NCBI GenBank assembly: GCA_040882285.1
Contig: JBBEBQ010000005.1
Span: 365,681 to 429,680 of the forward strand
Source: Gemmatimonadaceae bacterium
Lineage (GTDB): Bacteria > Gemmatimonadota > Gemmatimonadetes > Gemmatimonadales > Gemmatimonadaceae
Direction of reading: 5' to 3'
Length of the DNA stretch: 64,000 nt
Shown: in pieces, positions 16,516-25,049 of the stretch
Layout: the number at the start of each line of letters is the position of its first letter
How positions within the stretch are numbered: position 1 is the first letter of the stretch
Program-made: the position numbers and the translations under genes
Notes under the pieces: generated by a model
The model's database searches: none
Told to the model about the DNA's origin: nothing
What the model saw: only the letters and a program-made list of their open reading frames with translations

Positions 16516-17235
16516 GTGACCGTAGCGCAGGACCACCTCGACCGGATACTGGTCGTGGATGACGAGCCCGACATCCTCGCGTTGTGCGCGTTCCACCTGC
16601 GCAAGGCCGGTTACGTCGTGTCGACCGCCGCCACCGGAGCCGCGGCGCTCGAACGCGCGCGCGACGACCGGCCCTCCCTCATCGTGCTCGACCTCATGCT
16701 GCCCGACGTCGGAGGATTCGACGTGCTGCGCATTCTGCGCTCCGATGAGAGCACCCGCGACACCGCGGTGCTCCTCCTGACCGCGCGCAAGGAGGAAACC
16801 GACCGCATCCGCGGCCTCACCCTCGGTGCTGACGACTATCTCACGAAGCCCTTCAGCCCCCAGGAGCTGGTGCTTCGAGTCGGCGCGATCCTCCGCCGCG
16901 CGTCTCGCGTCGATCAGCCCTTCGAGAGTGCCCTCGATATCGGGCCGATCCGCATCGATCGCGCCGCCCACATCGTCACGGTGGACGGAGCCGAGATCGA
17001 TCTGACCGCCACTGAATTCAAGCTGCTGCTGACGCTGGCGGAAAGGAAAGGACGCGTCCAGTCGCGGGCAGTACTGCTCGACGCCGTGTGGGAAGCAGCG
17101 TCCGACATCCAGACGCGCACCGTGGACATGCACGTGCAACGGCTTCGCGCCAAGCTCGGCGACGCCGGCGCGATGATCGAGACCGTCCGCGCGATCGGCT
17201 ACCGATTGCGGTCGGGCAGAGGGCAGGCAGAGTGA
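16516..17235 (+). CDS. phoB: Phosphate regulon response regulator PhoB (OmpR family)
   Basis: 239 residues. The receiver domain opens ILVVDDEPDILALCAFHL, has the phospho-acceptor Asp59 in VLDLMLPDVGG, the switch LLLTARKEE and the conserved Lys in DDYLTKPFSPQEL. The C-terminal winged helix includes LTATEFKLLLTLAERKGRV and TRTVDMHVQRLRAKLGDAG. With PhoR next door and pst-phoU downstream the assignment as PhoB/PhoP is strong. The start codon is GTG; the stop overlaps phoR's GTG. Confidence 0.95.
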   Translation: MTVAQDHLDRILVVDDEPDILALCAFHLRKAGYVVSTAATGAAALERARDDRPSLIVLDLMLPDVGGFDVLRILRSDESTRDTAVLLLTARKEETDRIRGLTLGADDYLTKPFSPQELVLRVGAILRRASRVDQPFESALDIGPIRIDRAAHIVTVDGAEIDLTATEFKLLLTLAERKGRVQSRAVLLDAVWEAASDIQTRTVDMHVQRLRAKLGDAGAMIETVRAIGYRLRSGRGQAE

Positions 17236-18560
17236 CCGAACCCGCGCGGCTCGCCGCATACGGGCTGGTCGTGGTCACGACGTTCGCGGCAGCCGTCGGG
17301 ACGCTTGGCGCCGCGGATCCCGGATCTTTGATTGCGCCGGCCGCGGTCACCGCAGTGGTGGCTGTCCTTCTCGCCTGGGTTGTGGCGGGACGCTCCACGC
17401 GAGCCCTGGCCCGGCTGCGCGACGCTGCCCGGTCGATCGCCGCCGGCAACCTCGATGCGAATCCCCCGCTCTCCGGTCCGCCCGGGATCGCTGATGTCGG
17501 CGTCGCGGTGCATGATCTCGCGGAGCAGCTGCGGAAGCGCACCCTCGCGGTCGAAGCGGCAGATGCTCTCTTCGCCGGCCTGGTCGAGTCGCTCACCGAA
17601 GCCATCCTCGTCCTGGACGCGGCCGGCCAGGTGAACCTGATCAATGGCGCCGGACGGGACGTCTTCGGTGTGACGGACCCGGTCCCCTTCGCTGCCGACA
17701 GGCTGCCGCGCGTGCGGGCAGTGCATCAGGCGCTGCAGAGCGCGCTGGGAGGAACCCCGGTCGGCCCCCTGGAGATCGATGTTCGAACGCACCACGTCTC
17801 CCTGTCCACCCGGCCGCTGCCGGGCGGCGGAGCCGTGCTCGCGGCACTGGATCTCACGCCGCTTCGCCGGCTCGAGGCGGTGCGCCGGGACTTCGTGGCG
17901 AACGTGTCGCACGAGCTTCGCACGCCGTTGACAGTCGTGCGCGGCTTCGCCGAGACGCTGGCGGCGGAAGACATCGCGCCGGATGCGAGGCGCGAATTCT
18001 CCGAGATGATCCGGGCGAACACCGCGCGGATGCAGCGCATCGTGGACGATCTGCTGGATCTGTCCCGCATCGAGTCCGGTGGCTGGGTTCCACAGCCCGG
18101 TCCCGTCGAGGTCGGAGCGGTTGCGAGCGAAGTATTGGAGCAGGCCGCCGCCCAGGCGAGCGAAAAACACCTGTCGCTCGAGATCGAGATTGCGCCGGGC
18201 GCGGGCGTCGCGCGCGCCGACCGCGTGGCTCTCACACAGATCCTGTCGAACCTGGTCGAGAACGCCATCCGGCATACCGCGGCCGGTCGCGTCACCGTGT
18301 TCGCGGAGCCGGCGGCCGACGGCACATGGCTCGGGGTCAGAGACTCGGGACAGGGGATCCCGCAAGAGCACCTGCCGCGCATCTTCGAGCGCTTCTACCG
18401 CGCCGACCCCGGCAGGTCGCGCCAGAGCGGCGGCACTGGTCTCGGGCTCGCCATCGTGAAGCACCTGGTCGAGGCGCACGGCGGGATGGTCACGGCCGAA
18501 AGTGACGTCGGCCGGGGCACCACGGTGCGCGCGTTCTTCCCCTCCGCCGGAAGCGGCTGA
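17232..18560 (+). CDS. phoR: Phosphate sensor histidine kinase PhoR
   Basis: A 442-residue membrane kinase. Two hydrophobic segments lie in the first 55 residues (LVVVTTFAAAVGTLG; AVTAVVAVLLAWVVAG), then a HAMP-like linker, then a PAS domain (AEAILVLDAAGQVNLIN-type). The HisKA domain has His227 in FVANVSHELRTPLTVVRGF. The HATPase domain has N box LVENAIRH, G1 VRDSGQGIP, F box RIFERFYR and G2 GGTGLGLAIV. It phosphorylates PhoB under phosphate limitation and normally reads the Pst-PhoU status, and those partners follow in the same direction. The GTG start gives a GTGA overlap with phoB. Confidence 0.95.
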   Translation: MTEPARLAAYGLVVVTTFAAAVGTLGAADPGSLIAPAAVTAVVAVLLAWVVAGRSTRALARLRDAARSIAAGNLDANPPLSGPPGIADVGVAVHDLAEQLRKRTLAVEAADALFAGLVESLTEAILVLDAAGQVNLINGAGRDVFGVTDPVPFAADRLPRVRAVHQALQSALGGTPVGPLEIDVRTHHVSLSTRPLPGGGAVLAALDLTPLRRLEAVRRDFVANVSHELRTPLTVVRGFAETLAAEDIAPDARREFSEMIRANTARMQRIVDDLLDLSRIESGGWVPQPGPVEVGAVASEVLEQAAAQASEKHLSLEIEIAPGAGVARADRVALTQILSNLVENAIRHTAAGRVTVFAEPAADGTWLGVRDSGQGIPQEHLPRIFERFYRADPGRSRQSGGTGLGLAIVKHLVEAHGGMVTAESDVGRGTTVRAFFPSAGSG

Positions 18561-18575
18561 CCCGCGCCGCCTTTC

Positions 18576-18608
18576 GTTACAAACTCGTTGCACAACGGTA
18601 AGCAAACA
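18576..18608 (+). promoter_or_regulatory. Candidate Pho box: three 11-bp direct repeats
   Basis: Three consecutive 11-mers read GTTACAAACTC, GTTGCACAACG and GTAAGCAAACA. The spacing of exactly 11 bp matches how PhoB-family regulators bind direct repeats once per helical turn. The site lies 16 bp after phoR and about 70 bp before the porin-pst run. The base sequence differs from the E. coli consensus, so function is inferred from spacing and position. Confidence 0.5.
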
Positions 18609-18676
18609 GAGACGTCGGACGACGATTCTGAGCGCGTGGAGGAAGGATTCCCCTTTCATTCGAGGCGCGAGGAAAC

Positions 18677-19879
18677 GTGGAAAGACCCATCGCAACTTTC
18701 CGCCGGGCAGGCGCAGGAACCGCGGTTGCATTAGCGATTTTCGCGTGGGCCGCACCGCTCGGTGCGCAGCAGCAGCCGGATTCCGCCGCAAAGACGGGAA
18801 CCGATACGACCGGGCCTACCGCACGGGCGGCGCCGAAGCTGGATCTGTCCGGCGTGATGTTCGCGAACTATCAGTACCGCACCAACCGTGACGCATCCCG
18901 CGGCGCCAACAAGTTCGACCTCGAGCGGGTGTACCTCACGCTCAGGATGCCCGCCGGCGAGCGGGCCAGCGTTCGGATCACGACCGACGTCTTTCAGCAG
19001 CAGCAGTCGGATAACGATTCGTATTACCGCGGCTGGACGGTTCGCGCCAAGTACGCGTATCTCCAGTACGACTACCTGAAGCGCGGAACCGTGCGCGCAG
19101 CCGCGCGATTCGGTCTCGTGCACAACGTCTTCATCGAGCACGACGAGACCTACTGGCCGCGCTGGATCTCGACAGTCGCGACCGACCGGCACGGCTACTT
19201 CTCGTCGGCCGACGCCGGCCTGGCGTCGGCCATAACGCTGCCGCGCAAGCTCGGGGAGATCTACGCCGCGGTCACGAACGGTCCGGGATACACGTCGCGC
19301 GAGATCGACCGCTTCAAGGATTACGGCGCGCGCCTGACACTCACGCCGTTCGCGAGCCGCACGGACGGGCTGCTCGGCTCGCTGGCGCTCACCGCGTGGA
19401 GCTATCAGGGCGCGACCGGGAGCAGGTTCGCTGGCGGCGGCGCCGGCCAGCTCGGTCCGGTGGGCAGCTCGCTCCAGCGCGACCGTTGGGGCGTGTTCGC
19501 CGCGGTGACGAATCCGGCGCTCACGATCGCCGCGCAGTACACCGCGCGGACGGACGAAGGCGAGACGGGATCCAACACCGCCGCCGAGCCGCGGGCGGTC
19601 GTCGGCAGCACCGGGCATCTCGTCTCGGCATACGCGATCGTTCGACCGTTTGCGTCGCTGGCGGGCGCGGCGCGATCGGTCTCGCTGGTGGGACGCGTGG
19701 ACAGGGTCACGACGAACAGAGCGCTGAGCGAGGGCCACACGCTCGTGATCGGCGGCGTAGCGATCGATCTGACCAAAGCGGCTTCGTTCTCGCTCGACTA
19801 TCAGGAACAGCTCCCTCGCGCCGGCGGGCCGGCCGCGCCGGGCAAGGCGGCGTTCCTGCACCTCATTGCACGATTCTAG
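18677..19879 (+). CDS. Phosphate-selective porin-like outer-membrane protein
   Basis: A 400-residue exported beta-barrel protein. The signal peptide runs to about residue 34, ending AAPLGAQQQ. The mature part shows alternating amphipathic strands rich in aromatic girdle residues (VMFANYQYRTN, FDLERVYLTLRMPAGER, WTVRAKYAYLQYDYL) and ends in a terminal Phe (FLHLIARF), a typical barrel signature. It resembles OprO/OprP-type porins. Its position between PhoR and PstS supports phosphate passage across the outer membrane. The GTG start is preceded by a GAGGAAAC ribosome binding site. Confidence 0.75.
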   Translation: MERPIATFRRAGAGTAVALAIFAWAAPLGAQQQPDSAAKTGTDTTGPTARAAPKLDLSGVMFANYQYRTNRDASRGANKFDLERVYLTLRMPAGERASVRITTDVFQQQQSDNDSYYRGWTVRAKYAYLQYDYLKRGTVRAAARFGLVHNVFIEHDETYWPRWISTVATDRHGYFSSADAGLASAITLPRKLGEIYAAVTNGPGYTSREIDRFKDYGARLTLTPFASRTDGLLGSLALTAWSYQGATGSRFAGGGAGQLGPVGSSLQRDRWGVFAAVTNPALTIAAQYTARTDEGETGSNTAAEPRAVVGSTGHLVSAYAIVRPFASLAGAARSVSLVGRVDRVTTNRALSEGHTLVIGGVAIDLTKAASFSLDYQEQLPRAGGPAAPGKAAFLHLIARF

Positions 19880-19908
19880 CGCGCCATCGCGCCACAGGAG
19901 ACCTGGAC

Positions 19909-20979
19909 GTGTCCTCACGCATTCTTGCACTGATATCGATTCTCGCGCTGGCCTGCGGCGACTCCCGTCCCGCCGGCGACGCTTCTCCCGCAACGCGCTC
20001 GGGCTCGGTCGATCTGACCGGCGCCGGCGCGACGTTCCCTTACCCGCTGTACTCGAAGTGGTTTTCCGACTACGCGACGGCCACCAACGTCCGCATCAAC
20101 TACCAGTCGATCGGCTCGGGCGGGGGAATCCGCCAGCTGTCGGAGGGCACCGTGGACTTCGGCGCTACCGACGGACCGATGACCGACGACGAGCTCGCCA
20201 AAGCGAAGGGCGGCTCGATCATGCACTTCCCCACCGTGCTCGGCGCGGTCGCGATCGCGTACAACCTTCCGGAGCTCTCCGGCGAGCTGCGGCTGTCCGG
20301 GCCGGTCATCGCGCAGATCTTCCTCGGCACGATCAAGCAGTGGAACGACCCGCGGATCGCGGCGCACAATCCCGGCGTCAGGCTGCCGGCGAGGGACGTG
20401 CTGGTGATCCACCGATCGGACGGCAGCGGAACCACATACGTCTTCAGCGACTACCTGACGGCGATCAGCCCGGAGTGGGCGGGCGGCCCCGGCCGCGGAA
20501 AGGACGTGGCGTGGCCGACGGGACTCGGTGGAAAGGGCAACGAAGGAGTAGCGGGACAGATCAAGCAGATTCCAGGCGCGATCGGATACGTCGAGCTCGC
20601 GTACGCCAATCAGAACGACCTTCCGGTCGCATCGGTCCTCAACTCCGCGGGGCAGTTCGTGGCGCCGAGCATCGAAGCGGTCACGGCCGCGGCCGCCGGA
20701 GTCGCCGCGCAGCTTCCCGCCGACACTGATTATCGCCTCTCGATCGTGAACAGCCCCGGCGCCGGCGCCTACCCGATCTCGTCGTTTACCTGGCTGCTGC
20801 TCTATCGCGAGCAGACAGACTCGGTCAAAGCGCGCAAGCTGGTGGATTTTCTCCGCTGGGCGCTGACAGAGGGAGAGAAGCAAGCCGCCGCGCTGGACTA
20901 CGCGCCGCTGCCTCCCGCGATCGCCGACAGGCTGCTGCAGCGACTCGATTCCATCCAGGTGACGCCAGCCGGTGGGTGA
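19909..20979 (+). CDS. pstS: Phosphate ABC transporter substrate-binding lipoprotein PstS
   Basis: A 356-residue protein. A lipobox (LALAC, Cys16) indicates a lipoprotein. The mature sequence has the PstS signatures TGAGATFPYPLYSKWFSDY, YQSIGSGGGIRQL, FGATDGPM, the phosphate-binding HRSDGSGTTYVFSDYL and GAIGYVELAYA. It delivers phosphate to PstCA. The GTG start lies nine bases after CAGGAG. It overlaps pstC by 8 nt. It is slightly longer than E. coli PstS but complete. Confidence 0.96.
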   Translation: MSSRILALISILALACGDSRPAGDASPATRSGSVDLTGAGATFPYPLYSKWFSDYATATNVRINYQSIGSGGGIRQLSEGTVDFGATDGPMTDDELAKAKGGSIMHFPTVLGAVAIAYNLPELSGELRLSGPVIAQIFLGTIKQWNDPRIAAHNPGVRLPARDVLVIHRSDGSGTTYVFSDYLTAISPEWAGGPGRGKDVAWPTGLGGKGNEGVAGQIKQIPGAIGYVELAYANQNDLPVASVLNSAGQFVAPSIEAVTAAAAGVAAQLPADTDYRLSIVNSPGAGAYPISSFTWLLLYREQTDSVKARKLVDFLRWALTEGEKQAAALDYAPLPPAIADRLLQRLDSIQVTPAGG

Positions 20980-21961
20980 CGCGATCGCGTCCTCCGGGAC
21001 GCCTGGAGGATTCGCGCGCGGGCACCGCGTAGCGAGCCTCGCGGGCGCCGCGCCGGGCGACCGCGTTTATCGGATGGTCATCACCGCATTCGCGCTGATG
21101 ATTCCCGCGTTGCTGCTCTTGATCGCCGTCGCGATCGGCGTCGCCGCGTGGCCGGCGCTCTCGGCCGCCGGACTGTCGTTCATCACCACCAGCGAGTGGA
21201 ACGTGCAGGCGGGAAAGTTCGGCGCCGCGCCGGCCATTTACGGCACGCTTGTGTCGTCGTTCATCGCGCTCGTGCTGGCGACGCCGCTCGCGGTGGGGGT
21301 AGCGATCTTCCTCTCGGAGATCGCGCCGAAGTGGCTGCGGCAGCCAGTCGCGTTTCTCGTGGATCTGCTCGCGGCCATCCCGAGCGTGGTGTACGGGCTG
21401 TGGGGCATCTTCTTCCTGGTCCCGATGCTGCGGGACCACGTGGTCCCGTTTTTCCGGAACACGCTGCACCTGGGAAGCACGCCGCTGTTCAGCGGCCCCG
21501 CGTACGGACCGAGCATGCTGGCAGCCGGCGTCATCCTGGCGATCATGGCGCTGCCGTACATCTCGGCCGTCACGCGCGAGGTGCTCATCGCCGTGCCGCG
21601 CTCGCAGCGCGACGCGGCGCTCGCACTCGGCGCCACGAAGTGGGAGATGATCTGGCACGCCGTGATCCCCTACGCCCGGTCGGGAATAATCGGCGGAGTC
21701 ATCCTCGGCCTCGGTCGCGCGCTCGGTGAGACGATGGCGGTCACGATGGTGATCGGCAACCGGCCCGAGATTTCGGCGTCGCTGCTCGCCCCGGGCTACA
21801 CCATGGCGTCGCTGATCGCGAACGAATTCACGGAGGCAACCAGCGACATGCACCTGTCCGCGCTGATGGCCGTCGGCGCCGTGCTGTTCGCGATCACGCT
21901 GATCGTGAACGGCATCGCGCGCTGGCTGGTCTGGCGCGTCGCGAGCGGGCCGAAACCGTGA
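20972..21961 (+). CDS. pstC: Phosphate ABC transporter permease PstC
   Basis: A 329-residue membrane permease with six predicted membrane segments. The characteristic features are GLSFITTSEWNVQAGKFGAAPAIYGTL, AAIPSVVYGLWGIFFLVP and the EAA-type cytoplasmic loop REVLIAVPRSQRDAALALGATKWEMIWHAVIPYARSGI, which contacts PstB. It is the partner of PstA in the membrane channel. The GTG start overlaps the pstS end; the stop overlaps the pstA GTG. Confidence 0.96.
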   Translation: MGDAIASSGTPGGFARGHRVASLAGAAPGDRVYRMVITAFALMIPALLLLIAVAIGVAAWPALSAAGLSFITTSEWNVQAGKFGAAPAIYGTLVSSFIALVLATPLAVGVAIFLSEIAPKWLRQPVAFLVDLLAAIPSVVYGLWGIFFLVPMLRDHVVPFFRNTLHLGSTPLFSGPAYGPSMLAAGVILAIMALPYISAVTREVLIAVPRSQRDAALALGATKWEMIWHAVIPYARSGIIGGVILGLGRALGETMAVTMVIGNRPEISASLLAPGYTMASLIANEFTEATSDMHLSALMAVGAVLFAITLIVNGIARWLVWRVASGPKP

Positions 21962-22806
21962 GCGCCCTGCGCCGGCGGAAGGCGGGCAACGTCCTTATGC
22001 TGGGACTCACGTACGTCGCGGCCGTGCTCGCCACGCTCCCGCTCCTGTTCATTCTCTTCCATCTTTTGCAGAAAGGCGCGAGCACTCTAACGCCGGAGTT
22101 TTTCACGAACATGCCGCGTCCGGTAGGTGAAGCGGGCGGTGGAATGTCCAATGCCATCGTGGGAACGCTGATTCTGATAGCGATCGCGGGCGTGATCGGA
22201 CTGCCCGTCGGCATCGGTGCGGGGCTGTATCTCGCGGAGAAGCGCGTCGGCGCGCTGGCAATGACCGTGCGATTCCTGTCGGACGTGCTGAACGGGCTGC
22301 CCTCCATCGTGCTCGGGATATTCGCCTGGCAGTTCCTGGTGCGCCCCTTCGGCAGCTTCTCCGCGCTTGCAGGCGGGATCGCGCTCGGCGCCATGATGAT
22401 CCCGCTCGTGACCCGCACCACGGAAGAGATGATCCGGCTCGTGCCGAATTCGCTGCGCGAAGCGGCGCTCGCCCTCGGCTACCCGCGGTGGCGCACGTCG
22501 CTGAGCGTCATCCTTCGTACGGCGTTGCCCGGGATCGTGACCGGCGCGCTTGTCGCCGTCGCGCGCATCGCCGGCGAGACGGCCCCGCTCTTGTTCACCG
22601 CGTTCGGCAACCAGTTCTGGTCCACGGCGCTCGATGAGCCCATCGCGGCGCTGCCGCTGCAGATCTTCGCGTACGCCATCAGTCCGTACGACGAGTGGCA
22701 CAAGCAGGCCTGGGCAGGCGCGCTCGTGCTGATCGTCATCGTTCTCATCATCAGCCTCGCGGCGCGACACGCGACCCGCGCACGCTTTGGCTCAGCTACT
22801 GATTGA
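21958..22806 (+). CDS. pstA: Phosphate ABC transporter permease PstA
   Basis: A 282-residue permease with six membrane segments. It contains VGTLILIAIAGVIGLPVGIGAGLYLAE, LNGLPSIVLGIFAWQFLV and the PstB-contact loop LVPNSLREAALALGYPRWRTSLSVILRTALPGI, followed by RIAGETAPLLFTAFGNQFW, a strong PstA marker. It forms the channel with PstC. The gene overlaps pstC by 4 nt and the first pstB by 20 nt. Confidence 0.96.
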   Translation: MSALRRRKAGNVLMLGLTYVAAVLATLPLLFILFHLLQKGASTLTPEFFTNMPRPVGEAGGGMSNAIVGTLILIAIAGVIGLPVGIGAGLYLAEKRVGALAMTVRFLSDVLNGLPSIVLGIFAWQFLVRPFGSFSALAGGIALGAMMIPLVTRTTEEMIRLVPNSLREAALALGYPRWRTSLSVILRTALPGIVTGALVAVARIAGETAPLLFTAFGNQFWSTALDEPIAALPLQIFAYAISPYDEWHKQAWAGALVLIVIVLIISLAARHATRARFGSATD

Positions 22807-23608
22807 CCCCGAGGTTATCCGCCAGGAGGACGACGACGCGCCCGGGAAGCCGTGTCTCAGCACCCGAGAGCTGAGCGCGTTCTTCGGCAAGTCGCGCGTG
22901 GTGTCGAACGTCAGCATCGACTTCCAGGATCGCGAGGTCACGGCGATCATCGGCCCCTCGGGGTGCGGCAAGTCAACGCTGCTGCGCTGCCTCAACCGGA
23001 TGCACGAAACGCTGCCGGGCGCGACCACGACGGGAACGGTCACGCTCGACGGGACCGACATCTATGCGCCCGGCGCGGATCCCATCGCGGTACGGCGGCA
23101 CGTCGGGATGGTGTTTCAGAGGCCCACGCCGTTTCCAACTATGTCCATCCGCGACAACGTTGCCGCCGGGCTCAAGATCCTCGGGCGGGGAGCTCCCCGC
23201 GGCAGGGAAGCCGAAGGCATCGTCGAGCGCGCGCTGCGGCACGCCGGACTCTGGGAGGAAGTCAAGGACCGGCTCGACGAGAGTGCGATCGCGCTTTCCG
23301 GAGGACAGCAGCAGCGGCTGTGCATCGCGCGGGCGCTGGCGATCCGCCCGCGAGTGATCCTGCTGGACGAGCCGACAGCTTCGCTCGACCCGCTGAGCGC
23401 GCAAAAAGTCGAGGAGCTCGTGTACCAGCTCAAGCAGGATATCGCGGTCGTGATCGTGACCCACAACATGCAACAGGCCGCACGCGTGTCCGACAGGACT
23501 GCGTTCCTGCTGATGGGAGACCTCGTTGAGACCGCGCCGACCAACGCCCTGTTCACCGCGCCAAGCGACACTCGCACCGAAGCCTACATCACGGGAAGGT
23601 TCGGATGA
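22787..23608 (+). CDS. pstB: Phosphate ABC transporter ATPase PstB, first copy
   Basis: A 273-residue ATPase that powers phosphate import. Walker A is GPSGCGKST, the Q-loop segment [21 protein letters not shown], signature [16 protein letters not shown], Walker [14 protein letters not shown] and the switch His in [16 protein letters not shown] 20-residue N-terminal extension precedes the usual beginning. The TTG at 22787 overlaps the end of pstA by 20 nt. The Q-loop region departs from the canonical PstB wording ([10 protein letters not shown]), which the following paralogue keeps. Two PstB genes in tandem for one PstCA pair suggests either a mixed ATPase dimer or condition-specific ATPases. 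Confidence 0.92.
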   Translation: MAQLLIDPEVIRQEDDDAPGKPCLSTRELSAFFGKSRVVSNVSIDFQDREVTAIIGPSGCGKSTLLRCLNRMHETLPGATTTGTVTLDGTDIYAPGADPIAVRRHVGMVFQRPTPFPTMSIRDNVAAGLKILGRGAPRGREAEGIVERALRHAGLWEEVKDRLDESAIALSGGQQQRLCIARALAIRPRVILLDEPTASLDPLSAQKVEELVYQLKQDIAVVIVTHNMQQAARVSDRTAFLLMGDLVETAPTNALFTAPSDTRTEAYITGRFG

Positions 23609-24363
23609 CCGGGTCCGCCGTGAACGCGCGCGACTTTTCTTTCTGGTATGGGAAGAATCAGGCGCTGTACGGGGTCAACATCACCGTGCCGCCGCAGTCG
23701 ATCACGGCGCTGATCGGGCCGTCGGGGTGCGGCAAGTCAACGTTTCTGCGATCGATCAACCGGATGAACGACACGATCCCCGGCGCGCGCCACGAGGGCA
23801 GCGTGCTGCTCGCGGGCCAGGACGTGTACGCGCCCGGGATGGACGTGGTGCACCTGCGACACCGTGTAGGGATGGTGTTCCAGCGATGGAACCCGTTCCC
23901 GAAGTCCATCTACGACAACGTGGCGTACGGGCCGCGCATCAACCGCGGCCTGCGTGGGCGCGATCTGGACGACGTGGTCGAGGGCTCCCTGCGACGGGCC
24001 GCGCTCTGGGACGAAGTTAAGGACCGCCTCAGGCAGAGCGCGCTCGGACTGTCCGGGGGCCAGCAGCAGCGGCTCTGCATAGCGCGCGCGCTGGCCAACC
24101 AGCCTGAAGTCCTGTTGCTGGACGAGCCCGCGAGCGCGCTCGACCCCGGCGCGACGCAAAAGATCGAGGAGCTCCTGTTCGAGCTGAAATCAGAGCTGGC
24201 AATCGTGATAGTCACCCATAACCTTCAGCAGGCAGGGCGCGTGTCCGACTACACAGCTTTCTTCTATCTTGGCCGACTAGTCGAATGCGACGCGACGGGG
24301 CAGCTTTTCACCGCCCCGCGTGAAGCACAGACCGAGGCCTATATCACCGGGAGGTTCGGATGA
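23605..24363 (+). CDS. pstB: Phosphate ABC transporter ATPase PstB, second copy
   Basis: A 252-residue canonical Pst[15 protein letters not shown] near the start, Walker [11 protein letters not shown]-loop [24 protein letters not shown], signature [16 protein letters not shown], Walker [14 protein letters not shown] and [20 protein letters not shown]. It ends EAYITGRFG, as does the first copy, so the two arose by duplication. The ATG overlaps the preceding stop (ATGA) and its own stop overlaps phoU. Confidence 0.95.
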   Translation: MTGSAVNARDFSFWYGKNQALYGVNITVPPQSITALIGPSGCGKSTFLRSINRMNDTIPGARHEGSVLLAGQDVYAPGMDVVHLRHRVGMVFQRWNPFPKSIYDNVAYGPRINRGLRGRDLDDVVEGSLRRAALWDEVKDRLRQSALGLSGGQQQRLCIARALANQPEVLLLDEPASALDPGATQKIEELLFELKSELAIVIVTHNLQQAGRVSDYTAFFYLGRLVECDATGQLFTAPREAQTEAYITGRFG

Positions 24364-25049
24364 CCGCGGCGATCGAGCCGAGCGGAGGATTCCGCCACTT
24401 TCACGACCAGCTCGCCGAGCTCAAGCAGCGGCTGCTCGACATGTCCGAGAAAGCCGAGCATCTCGTAGAGCTGGCGGTCAGCGCGCTGTTGGCGCGCGAT
24501 CGCCGCAAGGCGGAGCTCGTCGTCGGCGGTGACAAGGACCTCAACGACCTCGAGATCGAGATCGAGAAGCGCGCCATCGCCCTGCTCGCGCTGCAGCAGC
24601 CGATGGCGAGAGATCTCCGGTTCATCATCGGTACGATCAAGATCTCGAACGACCTGGAGCGCGTCGGCGACCACGCTGTCAACATCGCCGAGTCGTCGCT
24701 CCGGCTGATAGACTCGAACGCAACCGTCATCCCCGGTCCCGAGCTGGAAGACATGGCCAGGCGGGCGCGATCCATGCTGAGTGACGCGCTCGACGCGTTC
24801 ACCAACGCCGACGGCGCGCTCGGGCGCGAAGTCTGCAAGGCGGACGACGTCGTGGACTCGCTGCACAACTCCGTCTTCCGGATCCTGCTCACGCACATGA
24901 TGGCCGACGCCCGCACGATCACGCCCGCGCTGGAGCTGCTGCTCGTGAGCCGCAATCTCGAGCGCGTCGCCGACCTCGCGACCAACATCGGCGAGGACGC
25001 GGTGTATCTCGCCGAGGGAAAGCAGATCAAGCACCACTTCGAGGACTGA
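24360..25049 (+). CDS. phoU: Phosphate signalling regulator PhoU
   Basis: A 229-residue protein of two similar three-helix bundles. The repeat core is visible twice: [51 protein letters not shown] in the first half, and [50 protein letters not shown] in the second. The E/D-xxx-D pairs bind metals. PhoU links the Pst transporter to PhoR and restrains phosphate uptake. It overlaps pstB by 4 nt and ppx by 1 nt. Confidence 0.96.
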   Translation: MTAAIEPSGGFRHFHDQLAELKQRLLDMSEKAEHLVELAVSALLARDRRKAELVVGGDKDLNDLEIEIEKRAIALLALQQPMARDLRFIIGTIKISNDLERVGDHAVNIAESSLRLIDSNATVIPGPELEDMARRARSMLSDALDAFTNADGALGREVCKADDVVDSLHNSVFRILLTHMMADARTITPALELLLVSRNLERVADLATNIGEDAVYLAEGKQIKHHFED

